Source of the DNA: Flagellimonas meishanensis
GTDB lineage: Bacteria; Bacteroidota; Bacteroidia; Flavobacteriales; Flavobacteriaceae
Direction of reading: 5' to 3'
Length of the DNA: 64,000 bases
Assembly (NCBI RefSeq): GCF_019880545.1
Contig: NZ_JAINVW010000003.1
Location: forward strand, 62,001-126,000
In this document: one piece after another, positions 26,344-34,284 of the stretch
Layout of the letters: each line of letters begins with the position of its first letter
How positions within the stretch are numbered: position 1 is the first letter of the stretch
Position numbers and translations under genes: made by a program
The notes under the pieces: generated by a model
The model's input: only the letters and a program-made list of their open reading frames with translations
What the model was told of the DNA's origin: nothing
Databases searched by the model: none

Positions 26344-28422
26344 ATGATCAAAGTAAGGAACGAATATGTCAACAGGGAGATAAGTTGGCTGCATTTTAAC
26401 GCACGGGTGCTTCAAGAAAGTGCGGACAAAAAAGTGCCGTTGATAGACCGCCTGAGGTTTTTGGGTATTTTCAGCAACAATTTGGATGAGTTTTTCAAGG
26501 TGCGCTATGCAACCGTAAAGCGTATTGTGGATGCTGGAAAAACAGGAAAAAGTGTCTTGGGTGGAGAAAGGGCCAAAGATCTGTTGGAGGAAATCACCAA
26601 AATTGTTATCGCACAGCAGTCCAGGAGTTTGGAAATATTCAAGAGCATTGAAAAAGAACTCGAGCAAGAGAATATTTTCATTATCAATGAGAAGGAAATC
26701 ACCGAGGGGCAAGCAGAATTCATCAGGGATTACTTTTTTAAAAAAGTGAACCAAGAACTGATGACCATCATCCTCAACGACCTTACCGAATTTCCGTTGC
26801 TGAACGATACGGCGGCCTATTTGGCAGTAAAAATGGTAATGAAAAAAGACCACGCCAATCACCACGGCCCAAACCGATATGCACTGATCGAAATTCCAAA
26901 GGGCATCGACAGATTTGTGGAACTGCCCAAGGAGGGGAACAAGAACTTTATCATTATCCTGGATGATCTTATCCGATTTTGCCTGGACAACGTGTTCACC
27001 ATGTTCGAATACGAGTCCATTTCAGCGCACATGATCAAGATTACCCGTGATGCTGAGCTTGACATTGATAACGACCTTACCAAAAGCTTCATCGAAAAGA
27101 TATCGTCCAGCGTTGAAAGTCGGAAAATAAGTGACCCGGTCCGTTTTGTCTACGACAAGAGCATAGATAAGGATACCCTCCAATTTCTTAAGGAAAAAAT
27201 GAACATTGTGGACACCGACAGCGTTATTCCCGGTGGAAGGTATCACAACAGGAGGGATTATATGGGCTTTCCCAGTTTGGGCAGAGAGGATTTGATGTAC
27301 AAAAAAATAGAATCACTGCCCGTTAAGGGTTTTAGCATGAAGGGGAGTCTTTTGGAACTCATAGCGCACAAGGATTTTATGATCTATACGCCATACCAGT
27401 CCTTTAGCTACGTAACCAAGTTTCTCCGTGAAGCTGCTTTGGACCCCAAGGTACGTACCATCAAGATAACTGTTTACCGATTGGCGGATGACAGCCAAGT
27501 GGCCTCTGCGTTGATCAATGCGGCCAAAAATGGAAAGCAGGTTACCGTCCAAATAGAACTTCAGGCCCGTTTTGATGAGCGTGCCAACATCGAATATGCC
27601 AACCAATTGCAAGAAGAAGGAGTCAACCTGATTTTTGGGGTGCCTGGTCTTAAGGTGCACAGCAAGATATGCATGATCGAGAGGGAAGAAGGCGAAGGCA
27701 TTAAACGATACGGTTTTATCAGCACGGGCAACTTTAATGAATCGACCGCCAAGATTTATACGGATTACACCTTGTTCACTGCCCATGAGGGCATTTTGAA
27801 GGATATGAGCAAGGTTTTTGACTTCTTTGAAACAAATTATAAGATATACAAGTACAAACACCTTATAGTTTCACCACACTATACTAAGTCAACCTTCATT
27901 AGGCTTATTGATAACGAGATTGCCAATGCCGAGGCAGGCAGGGAGGCCTTCATCAAGGTGAAGATGAACAGTTTTACATCCTATAAGATGGTGGATAAGT
28001 TATATGAGGCCAGCAGGGCAGGGGTGAAGATACAGCTGATAATCAGGGGCATATGTTGTCTTATTCCAGGAGTGCCCGGAATGAGCGAGAATATTGAGGC
28101 CATTAGTGTGGTCGACAAGTTTTTGGAACATCCCAGGGTGTTTATCTTTGGAAATGGCGGAAATCCCAAGGTCTATATTTCGTCAGCGGACTGGATGACC
28201 CGTAACTTGGATTTCAGGGTTGAAGTGGGCTGCCCCATCTATGATCCAGAGATAAAACAGGAACTCTTGGACACTTTTGAGATTTCTTGGAGTGATAATA
28301 CAAAGGCCAGGGTGTTTTCGGACAAACAGGACAATGCCTATCGGAAAAGAAAATCCGGGGAGGAACCGATCAGGTCACAATTTGCTTTGTACTATTACTA
28401 TCAGAAAAAGTTGCAATCCTAA
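26344..28422 (+). CDS. ppk1: Polyphosphate kinase 1
   Basis: Makes polyphosphate from ATP reversibly, at the inner face of the membrane. The 692-residue protein shows the N-terminal domain (NREISWLHFNARVL), the head domain, and two phospholipase-D-like C-terminal domains with the autophosphorylated His in KVHSKICMIER (near residue 438) and ISTGNFNESTAKIYTDY, and a second HPRVFIFGNGG. It is followed 12 bases later by an exopolyphosphatase gene, so synthesis and breakdown are coupled in one operon. Confidence 0.97.
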   Translation: MIKVRNEYVNREISWLHFNARVLQESADKKVPLIDRLRFLGIFSNNLDEFFKVRYATVKRIVDAGKTGKSVLGGERAKDLLEEITKIVIAQQSRSLEIFKSIEKELEQENIFIINEKEITEGQAEFIRDYFFKKVNQELMTIILNDLTEFPLLNDTAAYLAVKMVMKKDHANHHGPNRYALIEIPKGIDRFVELPKEGNKNFIIILDDLIRFCLDNVFTMFEYESISAHMIKITRDAELDIDNDLTKSFIEKISSSVESRKISDPVRFVYDKSIDKDTLQFLKEKMNIVDTDSVIPGGRYHNRRDYMGFPSLGREDLMYKKIESLPVKGFSMKGSLLELIAHKDFMIYTPYQSFSYVTKFLREAALDPKVRTIKITVYRLADDSQVASALINAAKNGKQVTVQIELQARFDERANIEYANQLQEEGVNLIFGVPGLKVHSKICMIEREEGEGIKRYGFISTGNFNESTAKIYTDYTLFTAHEGILKDMSKVFDFFETNYKIYKYKHLIVSPHYTKSTFIRLIDNEIANAEAGREAFIKVKMNSFTSYKMVDKLYEASRAGVKIQLIIRGICCLIPGVPGMSENIEAISVVDKFLEHPRVFIFGNGGNPKVYISSADWMTRNLDFRVEVGCPIYDPEIKQELLDTFEISWSDNTKARVFSDKQDNAYRKRKSGEEPIRSQFALYYYYQKKLQS

Positions 28423-28434
28423 AACCTACACAAT

Positions 28435-29316
28435 TTGATAATACGTAAGTTCGCAGCAATAGATATAGGCTCCAATGCCGTAAGATTGCTCATCAACAAT
28501 GTGATAGAACAGACGGATAAGCCCACTGCATTCAAAAAAAGCGAGTTGGTGCGGGTACCTGTGCGATTGGGGGAGGATTCCTTCTTGCGCGCTTCCATTT
28601 CTGATAATAGCCTTGCTCGATTGATCCAAACCATGCAATCCTTCGATCTGTTGATGAAAGTATATGGTGTTGAAAAATACATGGCCTGTGCAACTTCTGC
28701 GCTCCGGGAGGCCAAGAATGGAAGAGAAGTGGTGGAGAAGGTATACAAGGCCTCGGGAATCAAGATTGAAATCATTGATGGTAAACGGGAAGCTGCCATC
28801 ATTGCCTCGACGGATTTAAAGGATATCATAAAAAGTGATAGATGTTATCTTTATGTGGATGTGGGAGGCGGTAGCACGGAGTTCACCTTTTTTGAAAATG
28901 GCAAGCCCCAGGTGTCCAAATCATTTAAAATAGGTACCGTACGGATCTTGAACAATTTGGTTGATGATTCGGTTTGGGCAGAGGTCAGGGATTGGATTAC
29001 CCAAAGGGTAAGTCCAGACAGTCAAATTGAGATCATCGGTTCTGGAGGAAACATTAACAAGCTTCACAAAATGTCCGGTAGAAAGGTAGGGCAACCATTG
29101 TCCTATATTTGGTTGAATGCCCAATATCACTTTCTGAACAGTATGGATTATGACGACCGGATATCGGAATTAGGCCTAAATCAGGATAGGGCGGATGTGA
29201 TCATACCAGCTTCAAAAATTTTCTTGAACGCTGCCAAGTGGAGCAAGGCAAAAAAAATACATGTTCCCAAAATAGGTCTGGCCGATGGGATGATCAAAAC
29301 CCTATATTACCAATAG
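28435..29316 (+). CDS. Exopolyphosphatase / Ppx-GppA phosphatase
   Basis: Actin-fold (ASKHA) phosphatase that removes terminal phosphate from polyphosphate or pppGpp. The 293-residue short form has IDIGSNAVRLLI at the N-terminus (phosphate-1 motif), the catalytic-region motif YLYVDVGGGSTEFTFF (near residue 143) and IIGSGGNINKL. The start is TTG 28435; there is no ATG before the first strand. Operon context after ppk1 favours polyphosphate as a substrate, though pppGpp hydrolysis cannot be excluded. It converges on miaE with only two bases between the stops. Confidence 0.92.
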   Translation: MIIRKFAAIDIGSNAVRLLINNVIEQTDKPTAFKKSELVRVPVRLGEDSFLRASISDNSLARLIQTMQSFDLLMKVYGVEKYMACATSALREAKNGREVVEKVYKASGIKIEIIDGKREAAIIASTDLKDIIKSDRCYLYVDVGGGSTEFTFFENGKPQVSKSFKIGTVRILNNLVDDSVWAEVRDWITQRVSPDSQIEIIGSGGNINKLHKMSGRKVGQPLSYIWLNAQYHFLNSMDYDDRISELGLNQDRADVIIPASKIFLNAAKWSKAKKIHVPKIGLADGMIKTLYYQ

Positions 29317-29318
29317 GC

Positions 29319-29900
29319 TCAACCGTGCATGGTTTCCTTTTTGCCCAGATTTTTCATTAATTCTGCTTCGTAGTCAAGCAGTTCTTGCCATTTGCGGTCC
29401 ACTTCGTCGCGGTTACCGTATTGGCGGGCAAATTTTAGGAACATGGTATAGTGGTTGGCTTCGCTGACCATTAAACTTCTATAGAATTCGGCCAGTTCCC
29501 CATCCTGAATTTCTTCTGAAAGCAGCCGAAACCTTTCACAGCTCCTGGCTTCAATAAGGGCGGCGTACAACAGCTTGTGCACCAAATGGGTTTCCCTGCT
29601 CCCTCCTTTGGGAAAGAACTTCATCAACTCGATCACATAGGCATCTTTCCTTTCCCGGCCCAAGACCCAACCCCGTTTCAGGATTTTGTCATGTACCATG
29701 TTGAAGTGTCCCATTTCCTCCCGTGCCAAAGCCGTCATTTCCTTGACCAATTCTGACTTTTCCGGAAAACCTATAATGAGCGAAATGGCCGTGCTTGCTG
29801 CTTTCTGTTCGCAATACGCGTGATCGGTGAGTATTTCTTCAATGTTTTTTTCAACGATGTTCACCCATCTTGGGTCCGTCGGTAATTTTAGTCCTAACAT
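29319..29900 (-). CDS. miaE: tRNA-(ms2io6A37) hydroxylase MiaE family
   Basis: Non-heme diiron hydroxylase acting on the modified A37 of tRNAs. The 193-residue ferritin-like protein carries the carboxylate/His ligands in HAYCEQKAA, LAREEMGHFNMVHD, EARSCERF and SEANHYTMF, the spacing expected of MiaE. It stands alone on the minus strand, 55 bases from the end of dnaX, which is on the same strand upstream. Assignment to MiaE rather than another diiron protein rests on these four motifs and length. Confidence 0.92.
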   Translation of the reverse strand: MLGLKLPTDPRWVNIVEKNIEEILTDHAYCEQKAASTAISLIIGFPEKSELVKEMTALAREEMGHFNMVHDKILKRGWVLGRERKDAYVIELMKFFPKGGSRETHLVHKLLYAALIEARSCERFRLLSEEIQDGELAEFYRSLMVSEANHYTMFLKFARQYGNRDEVDRKWQELLDYEAELMKNLGKKETMHG

Positions 29901-29955
29901 GAGACTTGGTATTATAGCGAGTTAAAAAGCAAAGATACAAGGAATGGGCCAGGGT

Positions 29956-31698
29956 CTAAAAATCGAGATCAAACTCTTTGCGCAACAGTTCAATGGCGGG
30001 ATTCTTCTCTTTTAGTTTTTGATATTTTTCCGCCGGGGTGAAGGCAAATTTCTTGGCGGTTTCCTCATTTACGGTTATTTGCAGCGAAATGGAATAATTG
30101 TTAAGCTTTTGTTTTAGATAATCCAGCATCAGGCTTTGTTCGAGTTCCACTTCTTTCTTCATGGTGGCATTGGGAAGTTCGATCCAAATGGTGTTTACGT
30201 TCTTTAGCTTGGGTACATCGGTTTGAAAATTGCTCGCCAGTATTTTTCTCCCCTTGTCGTTTAGCATTTGTGTAAAATCGTTCCAGTGCTGTTGCATCTC
30301 CTCCTCAGAGAACGGCTCTGTGGGAAGCTCTTCCTTGGAAAGATTAGGGGCTTTGACATTTTCATGTTCCTTTTTCGCCTTTATGCTGGACAAGGACAGG
30401 CCCGAAACCCTTTTAACAGGATTCTTGATCTCAATTTTCTTCTTGGGTTGATAGTTCGGTGGAGGTTCTTGAATCGTTTCCAACTGCTCCTCTTGTAACA
30501 TTTCTTCCGACGCTGCTACACTTTCAAGCTGAGGGATAGTCTCTTGTGTTTCTTGTTTTGGTGGATGGGCCTGCGTATTGGGAGCATCTATTTTTACAAA
30601 ATGCGAGGCAGGGATTATGAAATCACGCTTTTTTTTTTCACCATCAAAGGTGATGGAGGCCATTTTCATTAAGGTGAGCTCCACCAAAAGACGCTGGTTT
30701 TTGCTAGCCTTGTACTTTAGATCGCAGTCGTTTGCCAAGTCAAGTGTCTTTAATAAAAAGCGTTTGTCCGCTTTCTTTGCTTGATCGTGGTACTGGTTTT
30801 TCACATCATCACTCACCTCTAACAGACTGATGGTATCAGGATGCTGACAGACCAACAGATCCCTGAAATGTGTGGCCAATCCAGAAATGAAATGGTGTCC
30901 ATCATACCCGAGTGAAAGTGTCTTGTTGAAGAGCAAGAGCAGTTCGGGGATATTGTTTTCCAGAATTAAATCCGTAGCGGAAAAATAGGTATCATAATCC
31001 AGAACATTCAGATTTTCCGTGACCGCTTTCCTGCTCAGTTGTTTCCCGGAAAAACTCACGACACGATCAAAAATGGATAGGGCATCCCGCATGGCGCCAT
31101 CCGCTTTTTGCGCGATGATGTGGAGTGCGCCCTCTTCAGCTTCAATATCCTGCTGTTCAGCTATATATTTCAAATATTCTGCGGCATCCTTGACCGTGAT
31201 CCGTTTGAAGTCAAAAATTTGGCAACGGGAAAGTATGGTCGGGATAATTTTGTGCTTCTCCGTGGTTGCCAATATAAAAATGGCATGTTTTGGGGGCTCC
31301 TCCAGGGTCTTTAAAAAAGCGTTGAATGCGGATTGGGAGAGCATATGTACCTCGTCGATTATGTACACTTTATATTTTCCAACCTGCGGAGGTATGCGCA
31401 CCTGATCAATCAGGTTTCGTATGTCATCTACCGAGTTGTTGGAAGCGGCGTCGAGTTCAAAAATGTTAAAAGCAAAGTCCTCATCCTCCCTTTGTGTACC
31501 ATCTTGGTTTATTTGCTTGGCCAGAATTCTTGCACAAGTGGTTTTTCCAACCCCTCTTGGGCCACAAAACAACAATGCTTGTGCCAGATGATCGTTCTCA
31601 ATGGCATTGAGCAGGGTATTGGTGATGGCCTCCTGTCCTACCACATCCTTAAAGGTCTGTGGACGATATTTACGGGCGGATACTATGAAAGGTTCCAA
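29956..31698 (-). CDS. dnaX: DNA polymerase III subunits gamma/tau
   Basis: Clamp-loader ATPase. The protein of 580 residues starts VSARKYRPQTFKDVVGQ after the initiator; Walker A is CGPRGVGKTTCARILA (about 45-60), Walker B is IIDEVHML, and SRC motif FSRCQ-like sits in ILSRCQIF. The start is TTG 31698: the ATG at 31788 lies upstream of a perfect -7 box and would add 30 unconserved residues. The Cys4 zinc module usual after Walker A is missing. At codons 354-357 there is an A10 run (30629-30638) just after the clamp-loader core; both shifted frames stop immediately, which would give a gamma form of about 358 residues. The tau-specific tail is Pro/Glu/Lys-rich, then a compact end domain. Confidence 0.96.
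   Translation of the reverse strand: MEPFIVSARKYRPQTFKDVVGQEAITNTLLNAIENDHLAQALLFCGPRGVGKTTCARILAKQINQDGTQREDEDFAFNIFELDAASNNSVDDIRNLIDQVRIPPQVGKYKVYIIDEVHMLSQSAFNAFLKTLEEPPKHAIFILATTEKHKIIPTILSRCQIFDFKRITVKDAAEYLKYIAEQQDIEAEEGALHIIAQKADGAMRDALSIFDRVVSFSGKQLSRKAVTENLNVLDYDTYFSATDLILENNIPELLLLFNKTLSLGYDGHHFISGLATHFRDLLVCQHPDTISLLEVSDDVKNQYHDQAKKADKRFLLKTLDLANDCDLKYKASKNQRLLVELTLMKMASITFDGEKKKRDFIIPASHFVKIDAPNTQAHPPKQETQETIPQLESVAASEEMLQEEQLETIQEPPPNYQPKKKIEIKNPVKRVSGLSLSSIKAKKEHENVKAPNLSKEELPTEPFSEEEMQQHWNDFTQMLNDKGRKILASNFQTDVPKLKNVNTIWIELPNATMKKEVELEQSLMLDYLKQKLNNYSISLQITVNEETAKKFAFTPAEKYQKLKEKNPAIELLRKEFDLDF
30620..30640 (-). other. Putative slippery site in dnaX (A10, stops in both shifted frames)
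   Basis: On the coding strand the sequence is GGT GAA AAA AAA AAG CGT GA. It contains A-AAA-AAG, the heptamer used by E. coli dnaX for -1 frameshifting, inside a run of ten A. A -1 slip (or an extra A in the mRNA) reads GCG TGA, a stop. Loss of one A reads AGC GTG ATT TCA TAA. No strong downstream stem-loop was seen, so polymerase slippage, as in Thermus dnaX, is at least as likely as ribosomal shifting. Confidence 0.6.
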
Positions 31699-31721
31699 AA
31701 TCTGGAAATTTCTGGTTAGTA

Positions 31722-31729
31722 CAAATATA
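31722..31729 (-). promoter_or_regulatory. -7 element of dnaX
   Basis: On the minus strand TATATTTG matches TAnnTTTG exactly. It places the transcript start near 31715, about 17 bases before the TTG start at 31698. TTTG 16 bases further upstream is a possible, slightly close -33 box. Confidence 0.55.
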
Positions 31730-31794
31730 AAAATAGGATTCCGCAAACCTGCTTTTGGTAACCTATGTAACCTACTTTTTATTAACAATCGCAG

Positions 31795-31802
31795 TATCTT
31801 TG
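31795..31802 (+). promoter_or_regulatory. -7 element of rnpB
   Basis: TATCTTTG matches TAnnTTTG exactly and ends six bases before the 5' end of the RNase P RNA predicted from pairing of helix P1. No TTTG at the usual -33 spacing. Confidence 0.6.
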
Positions 31803-31807
31803 CACAG

Positions 31808-32093
31808 AGCAGGCCACCTTATCGCTGCAACATTAGTTGGAGAGGAAAGTCCGGACACCGTAGTGCGGCATAGCGGGTAACGCCCGTCCACCGAAAGGTG
31901 AGGACAAGTGCAACAGAAAGCAAGTACAGTTCGGCTGTAGTGAAATCAGGTAAACTCTATGCGGTGAAACGCCATGTAAACCAACATTAAAGGGCGGCAC
32001 GTCCAAGTTGGAGGGTAGGCGGATTGAGCTTTTGGGCAACCAGGGGCCTAGATAAATGGTAGGGATATACAGAATCCGGCTTATGGCCTGCTT
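31808..32093 (+). ncRNA. rnpB: RNase P RNA, bacterial class A
   Basis: Catalytic RNA of RNase P, which removes tRNA 5' leaders. Ends pair as helix P1 (AGCAGGCCA at 31808-31816 with TGGCCTGCT at 32084-32092). The universally conserved GAGGAAAGTCCGGAC is at 31842-31856, ACAGAAAGCAAGTAC follows in the core, and the 3' conserved ACAGAATCCGGCTTAT is near 32070-32085. A T-run follows the 3' end. Length of about 286 nucleotides is on the short side for class A. The 3' end overlaps the stop codon of the convergent rsmD gene. Confidence 0.95.
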
Positions 32094-32629
32094 TATTTTT
32101 TGAAAAAACTAAAAACACTGCTTCCATATTTCCTTGCCTCGCTAAAATGCGCATGGGAGGACAGATTCTTCTGTTCGGCATGTTCAAGGACCAGTACGCC
32201 ACCTTCTTCCAAAAGCCCTTTTTCCATTACATGGCCTATGATACTGGTAAGCTTTTCTTCGGCAAGATTATAGGGAGGATCTGCAAAGATGATGTCAAAC
32301 TTTTGCTGGGTACGCTCCAAGAATTTGAAGACATTGGATTTTAGCGGCGTAATGGGAAAGTCCAATTCCTGTGCTATTTTGTTGATGTATTGTATGCAAC
32401 CGGCAAAACTGTCCACCGCAACAATCTCCTCGACTCCCCTTGAGGCAAATTCAAAACTTATGTTACCCGTACCTGCAAATAGGTCCAGTACTTTTATTCC
32501 ATCCCATTGAAATCTATTGTTCAAAATATTGAACAGCCCCTCTTTCGCCATGTCAGTAGTGGGCCTTACGGGGAGTTTTTTAGGTGCAACAAGTCTTCTG
32601 CCCTTATATTTTCCAGATATGATTCGCAT
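32093..32629 (-). CDS. rsmD: 16S rRNA (guanine-966 N2)-methyltransferase RsmD
   Basis: S-adenosylmethionine-dependent methyltransferase acting on 16S rRNA in the assembled subunit. The 178-residue protein begins MRIISGKYKGRRL, typical of RsmD, has RPTTDMAKEGLFNIL, SAM motif VLDLFAGTGNISFEFASRG (near residue 46), and the catalytic IIFADPPYN (near residue 115). Its stop (TAA, 32093-32095) coincides with the 3' end of rnpB on the other strand. Its start overlaps the stop of the DUF3822 gene. Confidence 0.95.
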   Translation of the reverse strand: MRIISGKYKGRRLVAPKKLPVRPTTDMAKEGLFNILNNRFQWDGIKVLDLFAGTGNISFEFASRGVEEIVAVDSFAGCIQYINKIAQELDFPITPLKSNVFKFLERTQQKFDIIFADPPYNLAEEKLTSIIGHVMEKGLLEEGGVLVLEHAEQKNLSSHAHFSEARKYGSSVFSFFKK

Positions 32630-33462
32630 TAAAGGGAACTGAGTACGGTAAGGTCAATGGTTTGATTTTCCATTTCATCAAAAGGAAATGCGGCATGGCT
32701 TGGGACAAAAACCGACACGTTGCCGATATATTTGCGGCACAGCTCGTAAAGAGCATCGCCTTCATCAATGGAGCCGAACAGTTTAAGCTGGATCTTTTCC
32801 AAATCCACTTGTAACTGTTCCAGGCTGAAAAGGAGAAAGTACAGCAAATCCTCCTTTGTCCCATACTCGAACTGATTGTAGAACAAAAGTTTCTTTTCTG
32901 AAATGACCACCATTTCCATTTCCTTTTTTGAGACCTGCACATAGCAAACAGGGTCTGTGCCCATCCTTCCTTGGTTGAGCAGCATTGAGATCAACACTGA
33001 ACCGCTGTGCTTGAACTCAAATTCCCCAAAAAGATCAAAGATGTGGTTGTTTACGTTGGTGTAGGGGACATAGACATTGACGATGTCCTGATTTTCAATT
33101 TCATCATAGGCAATTTGGTCATTGGCCATGATTTTCGCATTGAATTTTAGGTAATTGGGCAGTTCATCTTTGTGGAAAAGGGGTTTGGGCACTAGGCTGA
33201 AAAGTCCATTTTTGTGTATGACAACGACCTCGGAAAAATCTTTCAAGGCATCCTTATGCTCGTTCAAAACGTTTTTTAGCTCCTTGAGCATCAGGTAGGG
33301 GGTGGAGGTCAATTTGAAGTCCACTTTTTCAAACAGCAAAATTTTATTGGATACAGTGTCCACTGCACAAAAAGAAAGTCCATTCAAACCAACTTGAATG
33401 GACAGTTTCTTAAAGGTATTTTCTGTGCTTTCCTGCGCTATATTAGTTGTCCTTTCTGTCAT
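32629..33462 (-). CDS. DUF3822 family protein
   Basis: A 277-residue soluble protein of the DUF3822 family, which is restricted to Bacteroidota and nearly always stands beside rsmD. The fold of the family recalls the actin-like ATPases, but no ATP-binding residues can be pointed out here. Function is not known. The start is taken as ATG 33462 (MTERTTNIAQ); the ATG at 33483 would add seven residues. The end of the upstream membrane-protein gene overlaps this start by 20 bases, and the stop overlaps rsmD, so all three are one operon. Confidence 0.78.
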   Translation of the reverse strand: MTERTTNIAQESTENTFKKLSIQVGLNGLSFCAVDTVSNKILLFEKVDFKLTSTPYLMLKELKNVLNEHKDALKDFSEVVVIHKNGLFSLVPKPLFHKDELPNYLKFNAKIMANDQIAYDEIENQDIVNVYVPYTNVNNHIFDLFGEFEFKHSGSVLISMLLNQGRMGTDPVCYVQVSKKEMEMVVISEKKLLFYNQFEYGTKEDLLYFLLFSLEQLQVDLEKIQLKLFGSIDEGDALYELCRKYIGNVSVFVPSHAAFPFDEMENQTIDLTVLSSL

Positions 33463-34177
33463 AGATCGGTGGCCAGTTACCATTGGTGCTTACATCGGTA
33501 AGAGAGCCCACTTTTATTTCGGTTCCGTTGACCTCTTCCACACTTTGGTGGGCATTCTCCCTTGTTCTTAAATCTTCGGGTTGGTCATACAGGATGATGT
33601 CCTTTTTTACTTTTGCCTCAAAAACAGCTGCTTTATAGCCACTTTTGTCGATGATGTCCGCCTTCATTTCAAACTTCTCATCATTTTGGGCATAAGGAAC
33701 ATTCATCATGGTCTTATAGCGATCGCTGTCCCTGAAAAGGGAATCCCTTATTTTTATAAAACCCAAGGTGTCAATGACCACGGTATCCTGCTGCAACTCG
33801 ATTTGGTAAACCTTGTCGAAGCGCATAAAGGAGGAATCGCGCTGCTGGGTAATGGTGAAATTGGCCGTGTCGATAAACTGCACCAAGCTATTGAAATCAT
33901 TGGCATACTTTCCGTTCACCACCTTGTAGGCCTCCTGGGAGTCCCTGATATCCTTTAGTTTGGCAATTACTTTTGAAAATCTTTCCTGTCTTACCTTGTT
34001 GAACTCAATGGGCGCATTGACGGATTGGTATATTTTATAGCCCAGGAAAATGCTCAACAGTCCAAAGCCGAGTACAAGAAAAGGTTTGATTTTTTGGGGT
34101 AGGAATCTGTCAATAACGAATACAAGCCCGATGGTCACCAGGAATATTAGTACAACGATAAGAATTAAGTTTAACAT
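33443..34177 (-). CDS. Membrane protein of unknown function
   Basis: A 244-residue protein that begins with two hydrophobic segments (about residues 3-23 and 31-48), followed by a long polar region of about 190 residues likely facing the periplasm. In that region FNKVRQERFSKVIAKLKDIRDSQEAYKVVNGKYANDFNSLVQFI resembles the helix-plus-strand pattern of pilin-like major subunits (a long helix then G-K-Y-A), but no prepilin peptidase site is visible. It is first in the operon with DUF3822 and rsmD. Function unknown. Confidence 0.7.
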   Translation of the reverse strand: MLNLILIVVLIFLVTIGLVFVIDRFLPQKIKPFLVLGFGLLSIFLGYKIYQSVNAPIEFNKVRQERFSKVIAKLKDIRDSQEAYKVVNGKYANDFNSLVQFIDTANFTITQQRDSSFMRFDKVYQIELQQDTVVIDTLGFIKIRDSLFRDSDRYKTMMNVPYAQNDEKFEMKADIIDKSGYKAAVFEAKVKKDIILYDQPEDLRTRENAHQSVEEVNGTEIKVGSLTDVSTNGNWPPIYDRKDN

Positions 34178-34284
34178 AATCGGTATTGTCTTTCAGAGTT
34201 AATTTAGCGGTTACAGACAAATCTACAATTTTTTTTTAATCACGAAACTTTTTGCTTTAAAAAACCATACTATCTTTAACCCAC

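Noticed and set aside
31699..31788. dnaX start at ATG 31788
   Set aside because: It lies upstream of a perfect -7 box (31722-31729) and adds 30 residues without family similarity; TTG 31698 begins the conserved part.
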